A stretch of DNA of 64,000 nt from Lotus japonicus (Eukaryota > Streptophyta > Magnoliopsida > Fabales > Fabaceae). A program made the translations under genes and the position numbers. The stretch covers positions 102,765,760 through 102,829,759 of the forward strand of contig NC_080041.1 of the NCBI RefSeq assembly GCF_012489685.1. The letters are read 5' to 3'. Shown here one piece after another: positions 10,501 through 21,963 of the stretch (position 1 is the stretch's first letter; each line of letters opens with the position of its first letter). The notes beneath the pieces are model-generated. The model searched no databases. It was given only the letters and a program-made list of their open reading frames with translations, and was not told the origin of the DNA.

Positions 10501-11800
10501 GGAAGGACCTCGTTTTGGTTTGAAGATTGGTCCGACCATGGAGCTTTGGGGCGGTGCATCCCTTTCATTCATATCTCTGATTCTGCTTTGACGCTGGCGG
10601 ATGTGTTAGTGAATGGTTCCTGGAATATATCGCGGCTAGCTACCATTGTTCCGGAATATGTCCAGCAACGTCTTGTGGAAATCCAACCTCAGACAAGGGC
10701 TAATATTGATGACCATTGGGTTTGGAAGCATAGCTCGAAAGGAGTGTATACAGCGTCAGATGCTTATGCCTGGATGTGCCATTCTGGACCCCAGCTCCCT
10801 TCAGCAGATTCTTGGTCGTGGCTTTGGAAGACACGAGCTCCTGAGAAGGTTCGTGTGTTTCTGCTCCTACTTTTGCATGGTGTGATCCAGGTTAATAGCC
10901 ATAGATTTCGTTGCCATCTCGCAAATTCTCCTGCTTGCCCCCGGTGTTCACACCATCTTGAGGATGGGCTTCACTGTCTTCGTGATTGTCCCTATTCGCG
11001 GGAAGTCTGGTCTAGGTTGAACGCGCTCAACTGGTCGAGGTTTGCAGCTGATAATGTGAAGGACTGGGTTCGTTACCAGGTACAGGGGCCTCATGCGACG
11101 TTATTTGTCGCGGCCATATGGGGTCTTTGGCGTTGGAGAAATATCTCAGTGCTAGGAGATAATGATTGGACTGTTGATGTAGTGGTTCGTTGGATTCTCC
11201 AAGAGCGTAAGGAGTATGAGATGTGGCTTGGGAACGGGACAGGTCTCGAGGCAGGTACGGAAGTTGTTCGATGGAAGCTCCCCCCATCTGGTTATTGTAA
11301 GCTCAATACTGATGGGGCCTATAGTCATAGCCAGCAGCGTATGGGGTGTGGAGGGCTTGTTAGAGACACTGGCGGAGCTTGGGTTAAAGGCTTTATGGCT
11401 GGTAGTGGTGGAGGGGATCCTCTTATGGCAGAGATCCTAGCTTTGAAGATGGGCCTTACCCTCTTGTGGGATAATGGCATTAGATATGCATTGTGTGAAG
11501 TGGACTGCAAGGAGATTGTTGACACGCTACATGGTGATCATTACCACTTTCATCAGCTAGCTACTGAGTTTGGGGAGATTAAGACGTTGATGAATCAAGA
11601 ATGGACCATCCAGATTACTCATATTCCTCGTAGTGCGAATGATGCAGCTGACTGTCTAGCAGAGCTGGGAGCTGTCCGCCAGTGTAACATTCTTTGGTTG
11701 GAGGATCCTCCTCCTGAGCTTAATCCCATCTTGGCTAGGGATCTGTTAGCCTTGTAGCTTTTCTTGTCTTTTTTTATTTTCCGATGTACCAAAAAAAAAA
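7508..11800 (+). mobile_element. LINE (non-LTR retrotransposon), 5'-truncated, near-intact ORF2
   Basis: The element ends in a ten-base poly-A (11791-11800) and is flanked by a 13-bp target duplication, GGGACTCATGGGT, at 7495-7507 and 11801-11813. It carries an endonuclease-reverse transcriptase ORF with RNase H, but no recognisable ORF1, so it was probably truncated at the 5' side on insertion. The perfect TSD and one nonsense codon in about 1,400 codons suggest a recent insertion. Its 3' end lies only about 45 bp from the start codon of the F-box gene, in that gene's promoter or 5' leader. Confidence 0.92.
7519..11757 (+). CDS. LINE ORF2: EEP endonuclease / reverse transcriptase / zf-RVT / RNase H, one in-frame stop
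   Basis: This polyprotein nicks target DNA and copies the element RNA onto it. Order: endonuclease with WNVRGA, VLVETHC, GDFNEV and SDHNPL motifs (about 7720-8400); reverse transcriptase with APGPDGFQ, KIDLEKAYDKLSW, RQGDPMSPYLF and the catalytic FADD (about 9050-9980); a zinc-binding RT domain with CPRCSHH...CPYSREVW (about 10730-11010); RNase H with NTDGA, AEILAL, CEVDC and NDAADCL carrying the D-E-D-D residues (about 11297-11680). A TAG at 9310-9312 interrupts the RT while the frame continues on both sides. The first ATG is at 7519; about 60 residues precede the endonuclease and may be the tail of ORF1. Activity in cis is unlikely without read-through. Confidence 0.9.
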
Positions 11801-11856
11801 GGGACTCATGGGTGGTGGTACCGTGATCATAATTTAACCTAATAATCTCTTTTGCA

Positions 11857-14800
11857 ATGGCGGCGTGTAAACATCTTGAAGGGTCTCCTCCTGCAGTGCC
11901 TCGTCTTCTCCAATCAGATGTTGAGGGAGTTAAGTGTTATTTTTTATTTCTCATGATGTGCTGTTTCCATGACATAACTGTTACGTATAATTTTAAGTCA
12001 AGTCAATTTAATTTATTAATTTTTTGCTGTTCTGCAAAATTTTCACAGCCAAAAGTGGATTATATTAGTGCGTTGCCTGATTGCGTCCTGTCTTGTATCC
12101 TATCAATGATATCCATGAAAGATATGATGAAAACTAGCATACTGTCTAAAAGGTGGTGCAACCTCTGGCATCTACGGAGAAATCTCAAATTCGATGCTCA
12201 CAATATGCTTGGAAATGGTCGTATTATGAGCAGTCATGATGAAAGGAATGAATTCGTAAAACGAGTGAATCAATTTCTCAAGAATTATAAAGGAACAAAG
12301 ATTGATTCATTCATGGTAGATTTCGAATTAAATTACGAGCCGAGCAGCACCATCGATGAATGGATCAGGTTTGCAATTGCAAGAGGAGTTGGAAGAATCG
12401 AGCTGCTTACACCATCTTATTACAAGTTTCCCTTTGGCTTATCTTTTGAGGGTAAAGATCCGACACTCAAGCATATGCATCTCAGACGGTGTATAATTTG
12501 TGATCCTGGAACATGGTTTGGCAGATTTTGGCGTATGGAAACAAAAGAAAATTGTCATCCTGCAACAAACATTGACCTTTTTACGTTCACAAATTTGAGA
12601 TCTCTTAAAATTGAAGGTTCAACTGTGGATGTAAACTTGCTCACAACGCTGCTATCTAATTGTCTCCTACTTGAAGAGCTCAGCTTAATTAGTAGCAGCA
12701 TAAATTCATCATCCTTAAAAATAGAAAGTTCATCATTATGCCATCTCAAGATTGAAGAGTTGTTCTGTTCAAAAAAAAAGATTGAAGAGGATTTGGACGA
12801 CCACCATTACCATAGGCATTTAAAATTCATTTCCTTGGATTGCCCAAAACTCACATACTTCTATTTTGACAACACTATATCAGGGAGCTTATCGATGAAT
12901 GCTCCTATATTGAAGACTATTGAATATATTGTTTCCTCTCATGCTGAGAAAATACATGATGCTTTTGCCCTCTTCGCCAAGCTTCCTAAGCTTGAGACTC
13001 TGAATTTATACATCAATAAAAATACTTTTGAGGTTAGCCTGAGAAACTGTCTGAACAGTCTAGATTTTAGTTTCTTTTGGTATTTTAGTTTCATCAATAT
13101 TTTAAATGTCATTGGTCAGGTAACACCATTACAAGGTATTCAAACACTGGAAAATCTCAGACAATTCAACTTGAGCATTGATGCTACATATGAGGATTTT
13201 GATATTTGGTGGATTTTACCTATTCTTCAAGCTTCTCCCTTTCTGCAGAAACTTTCAGTTACGGTGAGTCAATACACATGCCTTATTTTGTTTTTTGTGG
13301 TTAATTATTTTATCTCATATTTAACCATCCATAGCTCTGAACCATGTTTTTATTATTAATATTTATTAGAAACCCTAATAGGGTGAAAAGAAAAGGAATG
13401 GAAATTATTTTCTATTAATTTAACGTATCAAATACAGCAGAGAGGTTCTCTTTATATAGAGACCTTGGAGGCTGGAAGGCTTGCACAGCAAGCTTATCTT
13501 AACAAACCCTAGCCGTCACAGAGGCTACAAATAACCTAGCTGCCACATAGGCTACAAATATTTATTTTAATATAAAATAACAGTTATACTAATTATCTCT
13601 AATACTCCCCCCACAAACTGAACTGTGCATATCTGTCACGGTCAATTTGGCTCTCAAATCTTTGAATAAAGCTGAACTGAGGGGTTTGGTGAGAACATCA
13701 ACAAGTTGGTCTGTTGCAGGAATATGCTGCACATGTAGTTGTTGTGCAATGACCTTTTCACGAACAAAAAACAGATCTAACTCCATATGCTTAGTTCTGG
13801 AGTGTTGGACCGGATTGTGCGAGAGCATAATTGCACTTAGGTTATCACACAACAGAGTAGGTGTAGTGGCAGTGACCTTGAGTTCTTGGAGAAGGGACTG
13901 AATCCACAATAAATCTGTTGTGGCCTGAGCAAGACTCCTATATTCAGCTTCGCAGGTGCTGCGAGCAACCACTGTTTGCTTGCGTGACCACCACGTAATG
14001 AGGTTTGGTCCGAGAAAAATACAAGCACCTGAAGTAGATCTGCGATCATTTGGGTCAGTTGCCCAATCGGCATCACAAAAACCCATCAAGGACAAGGGAA
14101 CACTGCGTGGATCAGGTTTGAGATGAAGGCCAAAATGCTGACTTCCTTGAAGATACCTCAGAATACGTTTGACAGCCAACCAATGACATTCCTTGGGATT
14201 TGACATGAATTGGCATACCTTATTAACAGAGAAACTGAGTTCTGGTCTTGTAATAGTAATATACTGCAACGCCCCTATTGTGGAGCGATAAAGTGTAGGG
14301 TCCCTAAAAGGAGAGTCCCCATCACGGGTAAGCTTCAATCCGGCAACCATTGGGGAAGAAATTGGACTGCAATCCGCCATTTTGGATTTTTCAAGCAGGT
14401 CGCGAATGTATTTCCTTTGGGAGAGCATAATGGAATGATCTGCCAGATGTTTTACTTCAATGCCCAAGAAGTAGACAAGTTGTCCTAGATCTTTCAAGGC
14501 AAAAACATCTTTCAACTTTGAAACAAAGAGTTTAACTAAAGAAGCTGAAGGACCTGTGATAATAATGTCATCCACATATACAAGAGCATACATTGTAGTT
14601 GTGGAAGAGGTGTAAACAAAAAGTGAGGGATCACACTTGCTTGAAACAAATCCAAACTGCAAGAATGTTGATCTTAACCTCTCATACCAAGCTCGTGGGG
14701 CCTGTTTCAGTCCATAAAGAGTCTTGTTTAACTTGCAAACTAAGGTCTTATCATTGCTCTCAAAACCTGGGGGTTGTGTCATATACACTTCCTCTTCCAG

Positions 14801-15968
14801 AGTGCCATTAAGGAAGGCATTGTTGATATCAAGTTGTTGAATGCACCAGTGATTGGTGACAGCCAGAGTCAACATTACTCTTATTGTGTCAGGTTTCACA
14901 ACAGGGGAGAAGGTTTCCTTGTAGTCAAATCCAAACTGTTGATGAAGTCCTTTTGCAACCAGTCTTGCCTTGAGCTTCTGAACCGAGCTATCGGGGTTTT
15001 GTTTAACCCTAAACACCCACTTACAACCAATAGAAACTCTGTTAAGAGGTAAGGGTACTAAAGTCCAGGTACCATTCTGATGCAGTGCAGATATTTCTTC
15101 ATGCATAGCTGTTGTCCAACCTGGATCCTGCAAAGCCTGTTTGGCAGTACTGGGTTCAGCAGTAGTTAGTAACAATGTAGGATTCAACCTTGGTTTAAAA
15201 ATTCCATTCTTTGACCTGGTTTGCATAGGATGTGTATTAGGGACAGGAGGCGATTGATGAACTGCAGAATTTGGTAAGGGTGAAGTTGCAGTTTGTGCAG
15301 GTGAAACTGACTCAGACTCAGATTGAGGAACAGTTGAGACTCATGGAGTGGAGAATGGGGCTGTGAGGAAATGCTCTCAGTTGCAGGTATAGGTATCTGA
15401 TTTTCTGGAGGAACTATGGGATCATTGAGTCGACTAGAAACAACATGAGGTGGTGGAGTGGAGAAATCATTAGTGACCTGTGGTGGCACTAGCGAAGGAA
15501 TAATAGGAGTAGAGGAAGGTATGGGACTTTGATCAGTAGGTGAGACCGAAGAAGCTGTGGGAAAAAGCCTAGGATAAGGAAAGCTTGTCTCATGGAAAAC
15601 AACATCCTTAGAAATGATTATCTTTCCTTCAGATGTAAGACACTTATACCCCTTGTGCATAGTAGAGTATCCTAAGAAAACACACTCTTGAGACCTAAAT
15701 TCTAACTTGTTTGTATTGAAAGGTCGAAGGTGTGGGTAACAGGAGCAGCCAAAAACATGTAAGAATTTGTAATCTGGTGAAGTTTTGTACAGCTTGAAAA
15801 ATGATACTTGATCCATATGCTGGTCTATATATAATATTTAATACATGTTATTTACAATATATTTCTTATATTTTTTATAAGCACGATATATTTTTTATGT
15901 GCTCAAACTAATTTATAGAAAATCAATTTTAACTTGTAAACTAATTTTTTTAGTGCATGGTAGGCAAA

Positions 15969-16045
<77 letters not shown>

Positions 16046-16458
16046 ATACATTCTGGTTTACGTACATGCATTAGTTAGTATAAGTTTGTTGTATTGGTAA
16101 TATTTTTAGCATCATTAACATTATTTAAAACTTTTTTTTCCAGCTGAGACATGCTTTGTTTCTTCCAAACCAAAGCCCTCAAAATCTCATAATGTTCTCT
16201 CATGGTGAGATCAAAGTTGTTGAGCTAGGAGGATGTGTGGGAAATTGGTATGAAATTAAGTTCGCCATGAATGCTTTGAAATATTTCGACAAACTTGAGC
16301 AAATGGTTTTGAGTCCTTATTGCACTTATAAAACCTTCGGCGGAGAAGGAGACTACACAGCTCACAATCCAAGATGGTTTAAAAAGAATCGTCGTACAAG
16401 AATCCTTGAAAAGTTTCAAGCTGAAGGGATTGAACTAGATAAACTTAGAATCGTGTAA
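11857..16458 (+). CDS. F-box / LRR / FBD-domain protein, four exons
   Basis: F-box proteins are substrate receptors of SCF ubiquitin ligases. Proposed exons are 11857-11928, 12049-13032, 13120-13263 and 16144-16458, giving about 504 residues. The F-box (about residues 30-73) contains ISALPDCVLSCILSMI and SKRWCNLW; leucine-rich segments follow; the last exon holds an FBD-like tail (VELGGCVGNWYEIKFAMNAL). The start has a good context (tttgcaATGGCGG). Introns 1 (120 bp) and 2 (87 bp) are T-rich, multiples of three and stop-free, so retention would lengthen the protein; intron 2 is judged from family continuity and is less certain. Intron 3 (2,880 bp) contains an antisense copia fragment. A LINE sits immediately upstream. 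The substrate is unknown. Confidence 0.82.
13345..15822 (-). mobile_element. Truncated Ty1/copia element inside F-box intron 3
   Basis: On the minus strand the order is integrase C-terminal part, reverse transcriptase, RNase H, polypurine tract (13605-13618, cagtttgtggggggag read on the minus strand) and a 3' LTR of about 260 bp (13345-13604) with a ctatataaag promoter-like motif near 13450. The 5' LTR, gag, protease and the integrase catalytic core are missing, and the left part of the element breaks off near 15822. It lies antisense to the host gene and appears tolerated because it can be spliced out. Confidence 0.88.
13589..15816 (-). pseudogene. Copia pol fragment (integrase end, RT, RNase H)
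   Basis: A 210-codon frame (15184-15816) shows the post-core integrase region with FGCSCYPHLRPFNTNKLEFR, and a 545-codon frame (13589-15226) carries RT motifs KWVFRVK, QLDINNAFLNG, YGLKQAPRAWYE, YVDDIIITG and RNase H motifs DADWA, STCEAEYRSLA, HSRTKHMELDLFF, LTKPLS. A frameshift near 15200 separates the two. The C-terminus runs into the LTR. RT and RNase H are uninterrupted, so the copy is not ancient, but upstream domains are missing. Confidence 0.88.
15962..16042. repeat. (TA)n microsatellite in F-box intron 3
   Basis: An almost pure run of about 35 TA dinucleotides lies between the copia fragment and the last exon. Length is likely polymorphic and hard to sequence exactly. Confidence 0.95.
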
Positions 16459-17074
16459 GAATGTATAAATTCTGCATCCTTTATTTTGGATATCGGTAGA
16501 ATTGAATAATATGATTTTAATAATCAATTAATGCGGATAATTTTAGTCTTGGTTATGATCCCAAATTCCCAATCATGTTCAATGTACTAATATGCAGAAT
16601 TACATATGTGAATATGGTTGGGCGTGAACTTAATCCTTGTGAATGATTAGCAATTTATTTGTATTATAATTTTTTAAATATGTTAATTATTTCCAAATTG
16701 AAGGCTTGTAACTTGTAAGTTTTATTAATCGTTGAATTAATCTTAATTTAACATAATCTAGCACGAATAATATATGTTAGTTGGGATTCTTGTATGATAT
16801 AACTGTATGTTACTCGGAGAGTTGAGTCGCATCACCACCACTTTTTTGGTCTTATCTAAATTGGAGAGAGATGAGTTTATCTTCAAATCATTCATAGTAA
16901 CCGGTGTTTTTTTACCCGTGTATTGAACGGTGATTTAATTTATTGTATCGCTACATCAGTAGAATAGCTGTAGAATAGAGAATACGTTCCAAACATATAC
17001 GATGAATAGACTACAGTAAAAAATTTGAATAGAACAGGATGTATAGACCTCCCAATGTCAACACTTGAACGGTA
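16459..17074. other. F-box gene 3' flank and AT-rich spacer
   Basis: It holds the likely 3' untranslated region of the F-box gene just after the stop; no polyadenylation signal can be assigned with confidence. No further gene or clear repeat is visible. Confidence 0.4.
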
Positions 17075-17387
17075 AAAAAAACCAGTGAATCCAGCCAGCT
17101 CTCACACTGTACTGGGACTGATGGTGTTACCGTCGGCCCCACGGTGGACGCCAAAAAGTGTTCTTACACGGCCAAGAGCCCCCGAATCGGAGGGTTTATG
17201 GTTTAGGGTTTCGAGACGGAAACACTGTAAATGTAAGTAGAAATGAGAACCTGTATATTCAATGAAGTCTTTTGCCTTTTATAGTGGGGTTGTTACATTA
17301 ACCCTAATCTATTACATATGGGCCTCATCTATGCTCTATGGGCTGACTACTAGCCCACTATCTACCTGGTCCATTTCCCACGCAAGT
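17075..17387 (-). mobile_element. LTR remnant with start of internal region (minus strand)
   Basis: Read on the minus strand there is a TATA-like CACTATAAAAGGC (about 17278-17290), then a leader ending in gtaagaaca, then TTTTTGGCGTCCACCGTGGG, a motif common just inside the 5' LTR of plant LTR retrotransposons around the primer-binding site. The upstream LTR edge is lost at the t-run at 17388. No coding domain is left. Superfamily not determined. Confidence 0.55.
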
Positions 17388-18180
17388 TTTTTTTTTTTAG
17401 AGCAAACTGAATTTATTAATAAGGAGTAAAAAGTTTCATGAGAACATTCCTCTCATGTAGACTTGAAAGCAAATCTACAAAAACTTTGCCGCTATGCTAT
17501 TTTGGTGTGGTAGCAACTCATGAGCGAGCCTCATGAAAACCTCCCTAAGAAAAACTCAGTGGGAAAAATCATAGGGGAGGAAAAAGAGTACTCAAACGTG
17601 AGCCAACACCAAAGTTGAATAACTAATCAGCTCACAAATTCCCACTACAGAACCTTGACCACGAACATTAAAATAAATCTAACTTCCAAAGGCCAAAACA
17701 ACATCTGTGAATTACACCTACAATGCCCAGTAAGCTTTTCCAATTATGAGAATTAAGGAATGCATTGCAAGGATAATCAAATAAAATAAACATAACAATG
17801 ACAACAGCATGAACATTTAATAGAACTTGTATTCCATGATGAATGATAATAACTTCAAAATCGAACTTGAAGTCTACTGTGTAAACATATTTGAGCAACA
17901 GAACCTACAAAGGAAAAAGTATATATAAGAGTAATAATTAGTAAGCAATATAATTAAAGATAAACTCGATATCCTTTGAAAATGATAAACAAACCTTATA
18001 GCAAGGCCAATAACCCTTCGAAATATATGATCAATAAATTGCTTGCCATTTTCTTATGCTGTCAACAATTAAAAGAAAAATATATCAATTTTCCTATTAA
18101 AAAAATATAATTCAAAATAATTTTATGAAATATCAACAATTACATGTCAAATATTATCAAAGACTTCTTGATTCACAACG
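17388..18180 (-). other. Spacer with poly-T start, possible truncated retroposon
   Basis: A run of t at 17388-17400 followed by agagcaaactgaatttatta looks like the poly-A end of a minus-strand retroposon; its body is not recognised. The remainder is AT-rich without a supported gene. Confidence 0.3.
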
Positions 18181-18184
18181 TTGC

Positions 18185-18500
18185 ATGTAGTGCTAGAAAC
18201 AACTCATTCGTCATCTATGATGAGTATCTTCAGCCATTTTCTAGATTTAACTCTTGAAAGTGCAACATATAACTACCTGTGAGTAAAGACAAGCCTTGAC
18301 AAATACAGTCCTACACGGGATAAAAATTGGTCTTGGCTTTTATTTATAGTCATTGCAAAACATAAAGCCAGAATCAGATGGAGTTAAGCTCATCCAAGCA
18401 ATAAAGGATGTTTCCCTCATCTTGTTTCCGTTTAAAACAGTAGCAACAATTATATATTTCCATTGATTATTCCTTGCCTAATATTGCTTTAAATAATGGA
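18185..18500 (-). pseudogene. Helitron PIF1-like helicase remnant
   Basis: One minus-strand frame reads LCFAMTINKSQDQ, then SRVGLYLSRLVFTH, a stop, then LYVALSRVKSRKWLKILIID, matching the C-terminal helicase motifs of Helitron RepHel proteins. Further upstream a second frame gives VATVLNGNKM and MSLTPSD, also typical. At least one stop and one frameshift are present, and neither Helitron end (5' TC or 3' CTRR hairpin) was located. A dead fragment of a rolling-circle transposon. Confidence 0.8.
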
Positions 18501-18849
18501 AAAAACTTTGGCTATTTATGGTTGATTGAGTTCAACACTTAATATCAGCGCTCATTTGGTTACTTAAACACACTTAATATCAGCGCTCATTTGGTTACTT
18601 AAACTTTGAATGTTTTTATAAATTGGTTGAATATTTCTTCCCTGATATTCATTTAAAAACTATTTTTTTCGGTTTAGGATAAATGTTTTAAAATTTGACT
18701 AAAAATTCGGCTCCAATTAATATTATTCAGTACTCATTATTTATTTCAAATTCAAATCTCTTTTAAAAAAAATGCATTAACTTAAATTGAATATTGATTT
18801 CTTAATCTATGAGTGATTCTTTTCATTATTCTTTGTGGGTAAAAAATAA

Positions 18850-19040
18850 ACACTTTCTCCGGTACCTTTGGTTTGTTTCAGTAACCGATGAAACAGTATA
18901 TTCAATCCAAACCTGCCCGCAAACCGTTGCAAACCATTTCTTTTACCTGTTTGGCCAGATGCCCATACCCACCCGTTTAACATTCAAAAATTTCGGATAA
19001 GTCGGTTTTCAGTCGGGTGTACATTTTTGCTCACCCCTAG
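18850..19040. mobile_element. hAT-like element right end (truncated)
   Basis: The segment ends TTTTTGCTCACCCCTA, which read inwards is TAGGGGTGAGCAAAA, a hAT-type terminus. The interior repeats cccgcaaaccg and cccacccgttt motifs, like the telomere-like subterminal motifs of the other hAT elements here. No matching left end was found. It joins directly to a SINE fragment. Confidence 0.5.
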
Positions 19041-19150
19041 GTAAGAATTAGGGAACATAAGAGTTGAGTGAGATGAAGGGTTCAGGGTTCAAATCCTGAG
19101 GATAGACTAATTTACTAACATTACTAACAACTAACATTTGCTTATAAAAA
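19041..19150 (+). mobile_element. tRNA-derived SINE, 5'-truncated copy
   Basis: Contains the box-B-like GGTTCAAATCCTGAG and the tail ctaatttactaacatta..aacaactaacatttg that recurs in the complete SINE at 38249-38395. The box A half is missing: the copy begins at GGTAAGA, exactly where the hAT-like end stops. Confidence 0.65.
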
Positions 19151-19261
19151 TCAACATAAACATTTGTGCTGATACCTTTCAGTCAGATATACAAATTGGT
19201 AATGGTTATTAAGCACCACAACAAATTGTATAAGTTAAAAACCTTCAAAGTGTTGCCTTAA

Positions 19262-20601
19262 GGTAGCGTTTGGTAGACAGGTAGGAAGAGAACGGAACAG
19301 GACACATGGATTTCGTTCTGTGTTTGTCGTGTTTTTAAGATGGAACAGAACGGGACAAAAGGCTCCAGGAACGGGACACTTTGGTTCCCTGAAAAAGGGT
19401 GGAACGGAAGGGAACGGAACGGAACACTCTCTTAAAACTTTTGCAAGTTCAAAAATACCCCTAATTTATATTTGAAATTTTATGTATCTAAACAATTTAA
19501 AATCACTTATAAAATTGAAAGCACTTATTATATTTGTAGACAAAATAAAATAAAAATCTACTTTTTCAAAAAAATCACTTAAAATTAAATCAATTATTTT
19601 TTTCAAAAGTAAAATTAGAGTGTGTTTGATTAGAGTGCGTTTGTAAGCAATGATAAACGAGTCAATTAGAGTGCGTTTGATTCAACTTATTTTGGAAAAA
19701 TCAATTTTTAATCAAAAAATCACTTTTAAAATTAAAAAATCACTTTTTTAATCAAAATATCACTTTTAAAATCAAAAAAATCACTTTTTTAATCAAATAT
19801 CACTTTTTGTGTTTGTTTCAGCTGAAGCTGAAAACAGATTATTTGAAACAGTTACTTTAGCTTATCATGAAAACCTATGATGATAGATGAGAGGAGATAA
19901 AAAAAGTGATTTTAATTAGAGTAATCAAACACGAATCAACTTAATTAAAATAAAATCAATTATTTTTTCAAAAGTAAAATCAGTTTTTGTAAGCAATGAT
20001 AAACAAGTCAATTAGAATGCGTTTAATTCAACTTATTTTGGAAAAATCACTTTTTGTGTTTGTTTCAGCTGAAGCTGAAAACAAATTATTTGAAACAGTT
20101 ACTTTAGCTTATAATGAAAATCTATGATAATAGATGAAGAGAGATAAAAAAAAAAAGTGATTTTAATTAGAGTAGAAGAACACGAATCAACCTATGCTTT
20201 TCTCAAAATCTCTTAAAAAATTATAGTTAAAAATCAATATTTTTAATCTAGATAAACGAACTTAAAATAGCTTAAATAGATAATTAGGTTTCTGTTTTTT
20301 TCAATAGCATACTAAAACAACTTAAACAATATATAAGTGATTATTTTAAAAAAATAAGTGATTATTTCATGAAGTAAGCAATAACAAACGGTTTCTATGC
20401 AAAATGTTTAATTGAGTTCAATTTGTTTTCCTCAATCAAATATTAAACATGCAGGGTTATATATGTAATTAAAATCATGGTTCTGTTCTATTGACTTGAA
20501 GTTACCAAACACAACATATAGAACATTATTGTCCTGTTCCATCCTGTTCTGTCCCGTTCCGTTCTGTTCTGTCCTGTTCCGTTCCATAACCAAACGCTAC
20601 C
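19262..20601. mobile_element. PIF/Harbinger-type non-autonomous element
   Basis: Perfect 13-bp terminal inverted repeats GGTAGCGTTTGGT bound the element, with TAA at 19259-19261 and 20602-20604 as the 3-bp target duplication. TIR and TSD fit PIF/Harbinger. Subterminal regions repeat gaacggaacgg and its complement gttccgttctgt. The interior contains an imperfect direct duplication (about 19660-19915 and 20010-20165) sharing gtttcagctgaagctgaaaa. No transposase reading frame is present in 1,340 bp. Confidence 0.85.
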
Positions 20602-20604
20602 TAA

Positions 20605-21657
20605 ATATAATGGTATTTTCCATCAATCATTTTCGTTTTAGATTGATACTATTACTCTGCCTTGTATTCTGATTACATGTGCCTTGATATATTTTCTATC
20701 CTATGAAGGTTGTTGGCATTCTTTTAGGACACATTTTGCATATGATTGAAATTTGTTTGCATGATTAAAATAAGACTAATGAAACACATGCATAAACATG
20801 AAATGTAAATGAAAAATATTTAGAACCTTCACTAATAAAATTTCCAACTCTTAGTGTGGTAGAAAAGAGAGAGTAAAGAAGAGAAAAAATTTAAGTAGAG
20901 AGAAAGATATGAGAAATAGAGTATATTTAGATATTGTTTGATATGATTGAAAGAGAACAAAGATATAGATAAAATAATTTTAATTTTTGTGTTTAAAAAT
21001 AATTATTTCTAATGTAAAACACTTTCTAGCGGTCATAATGTACTCTATATACTTTAGAAAAGAAAATCACTGTGAGACTCACTTAGATGAGTTGGCATTC
21101 TATGGTTCACTCTCACACACGCCCCCCTCATTAGCTCACAAGCTAAGTGTCAGTCTCTAATTCATTTGGACCAATTTATTGCAAGCCTATTTTTCTTTGA
21201 TTTTGGTATTGAGGCTCATCATTAATAACTTATTGAATGATCATTATAAATATCATTAATATTTTATTTTATTTTATTTTATTTTATCGTCCATTATTGC
21301 TTAAATCCCAAAATAGTCTTAATTTCATAGACTGGTTATTACATTAATTTCGTTAGTTAAATTTAGTTAATTAATTTCTTTTTTTTAAACTCACAATTTA
21401 ACAGAAGTAGCCTCTCCTCATTGACAACCGATGGAATAATCATTCAACAATTCTACTAGTATATAGCTCGTTACCCTGCGATGCACGGGACATATGTTCA
21501 ACAATTCTTTCAGATTGATTATGTGATAAACACATGAGTTATATAATTATTGATGTCATATTAAATAAATTAACAGTCATTTTTATCTATCACCAATGAC
21601 ATTTTCTATTCATTATAAATAACATTGTACAGTTACTTTATACCCTTACTTTATGAG

Positions 21658-21706
<49 letters not shown>

Positions 21707-21911
21707 AAAGGTTTTCACTTCATAATTTCTTACATATTTTGAATTTGACAAATTCAACAAATTAATTAACCAACGCTTCGCAGTTGATGATATTTGTTTT
21801 CAAGGAACTTGTTCACAGTTTTGAGTCATATATTTAGGAAACAATTTATTCTCCACATATTTCAAATTTTTCTACATTCACCAAACAAATAAGAATATCT
21901 ATTATTATTTT

Positions 21912-21963
<52 letters not shown>

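Noticed and set aside
11857..13359. Single 500-residue F-box ORF ending at 13359
   Set aside because: Its last 30 residues run past a strong donor (gtgagt at 13264) into intron and LTR sequence, and the segment after residue 24 reads through a T-rich intron ending in ttttcacag.
21466..21500. Palindromic gttaccctgcgatgcacggg motif as a transposon terminus
   Set aside because: Resembles motifs seen in plant repeats, but no partner end or target duplication could be found.
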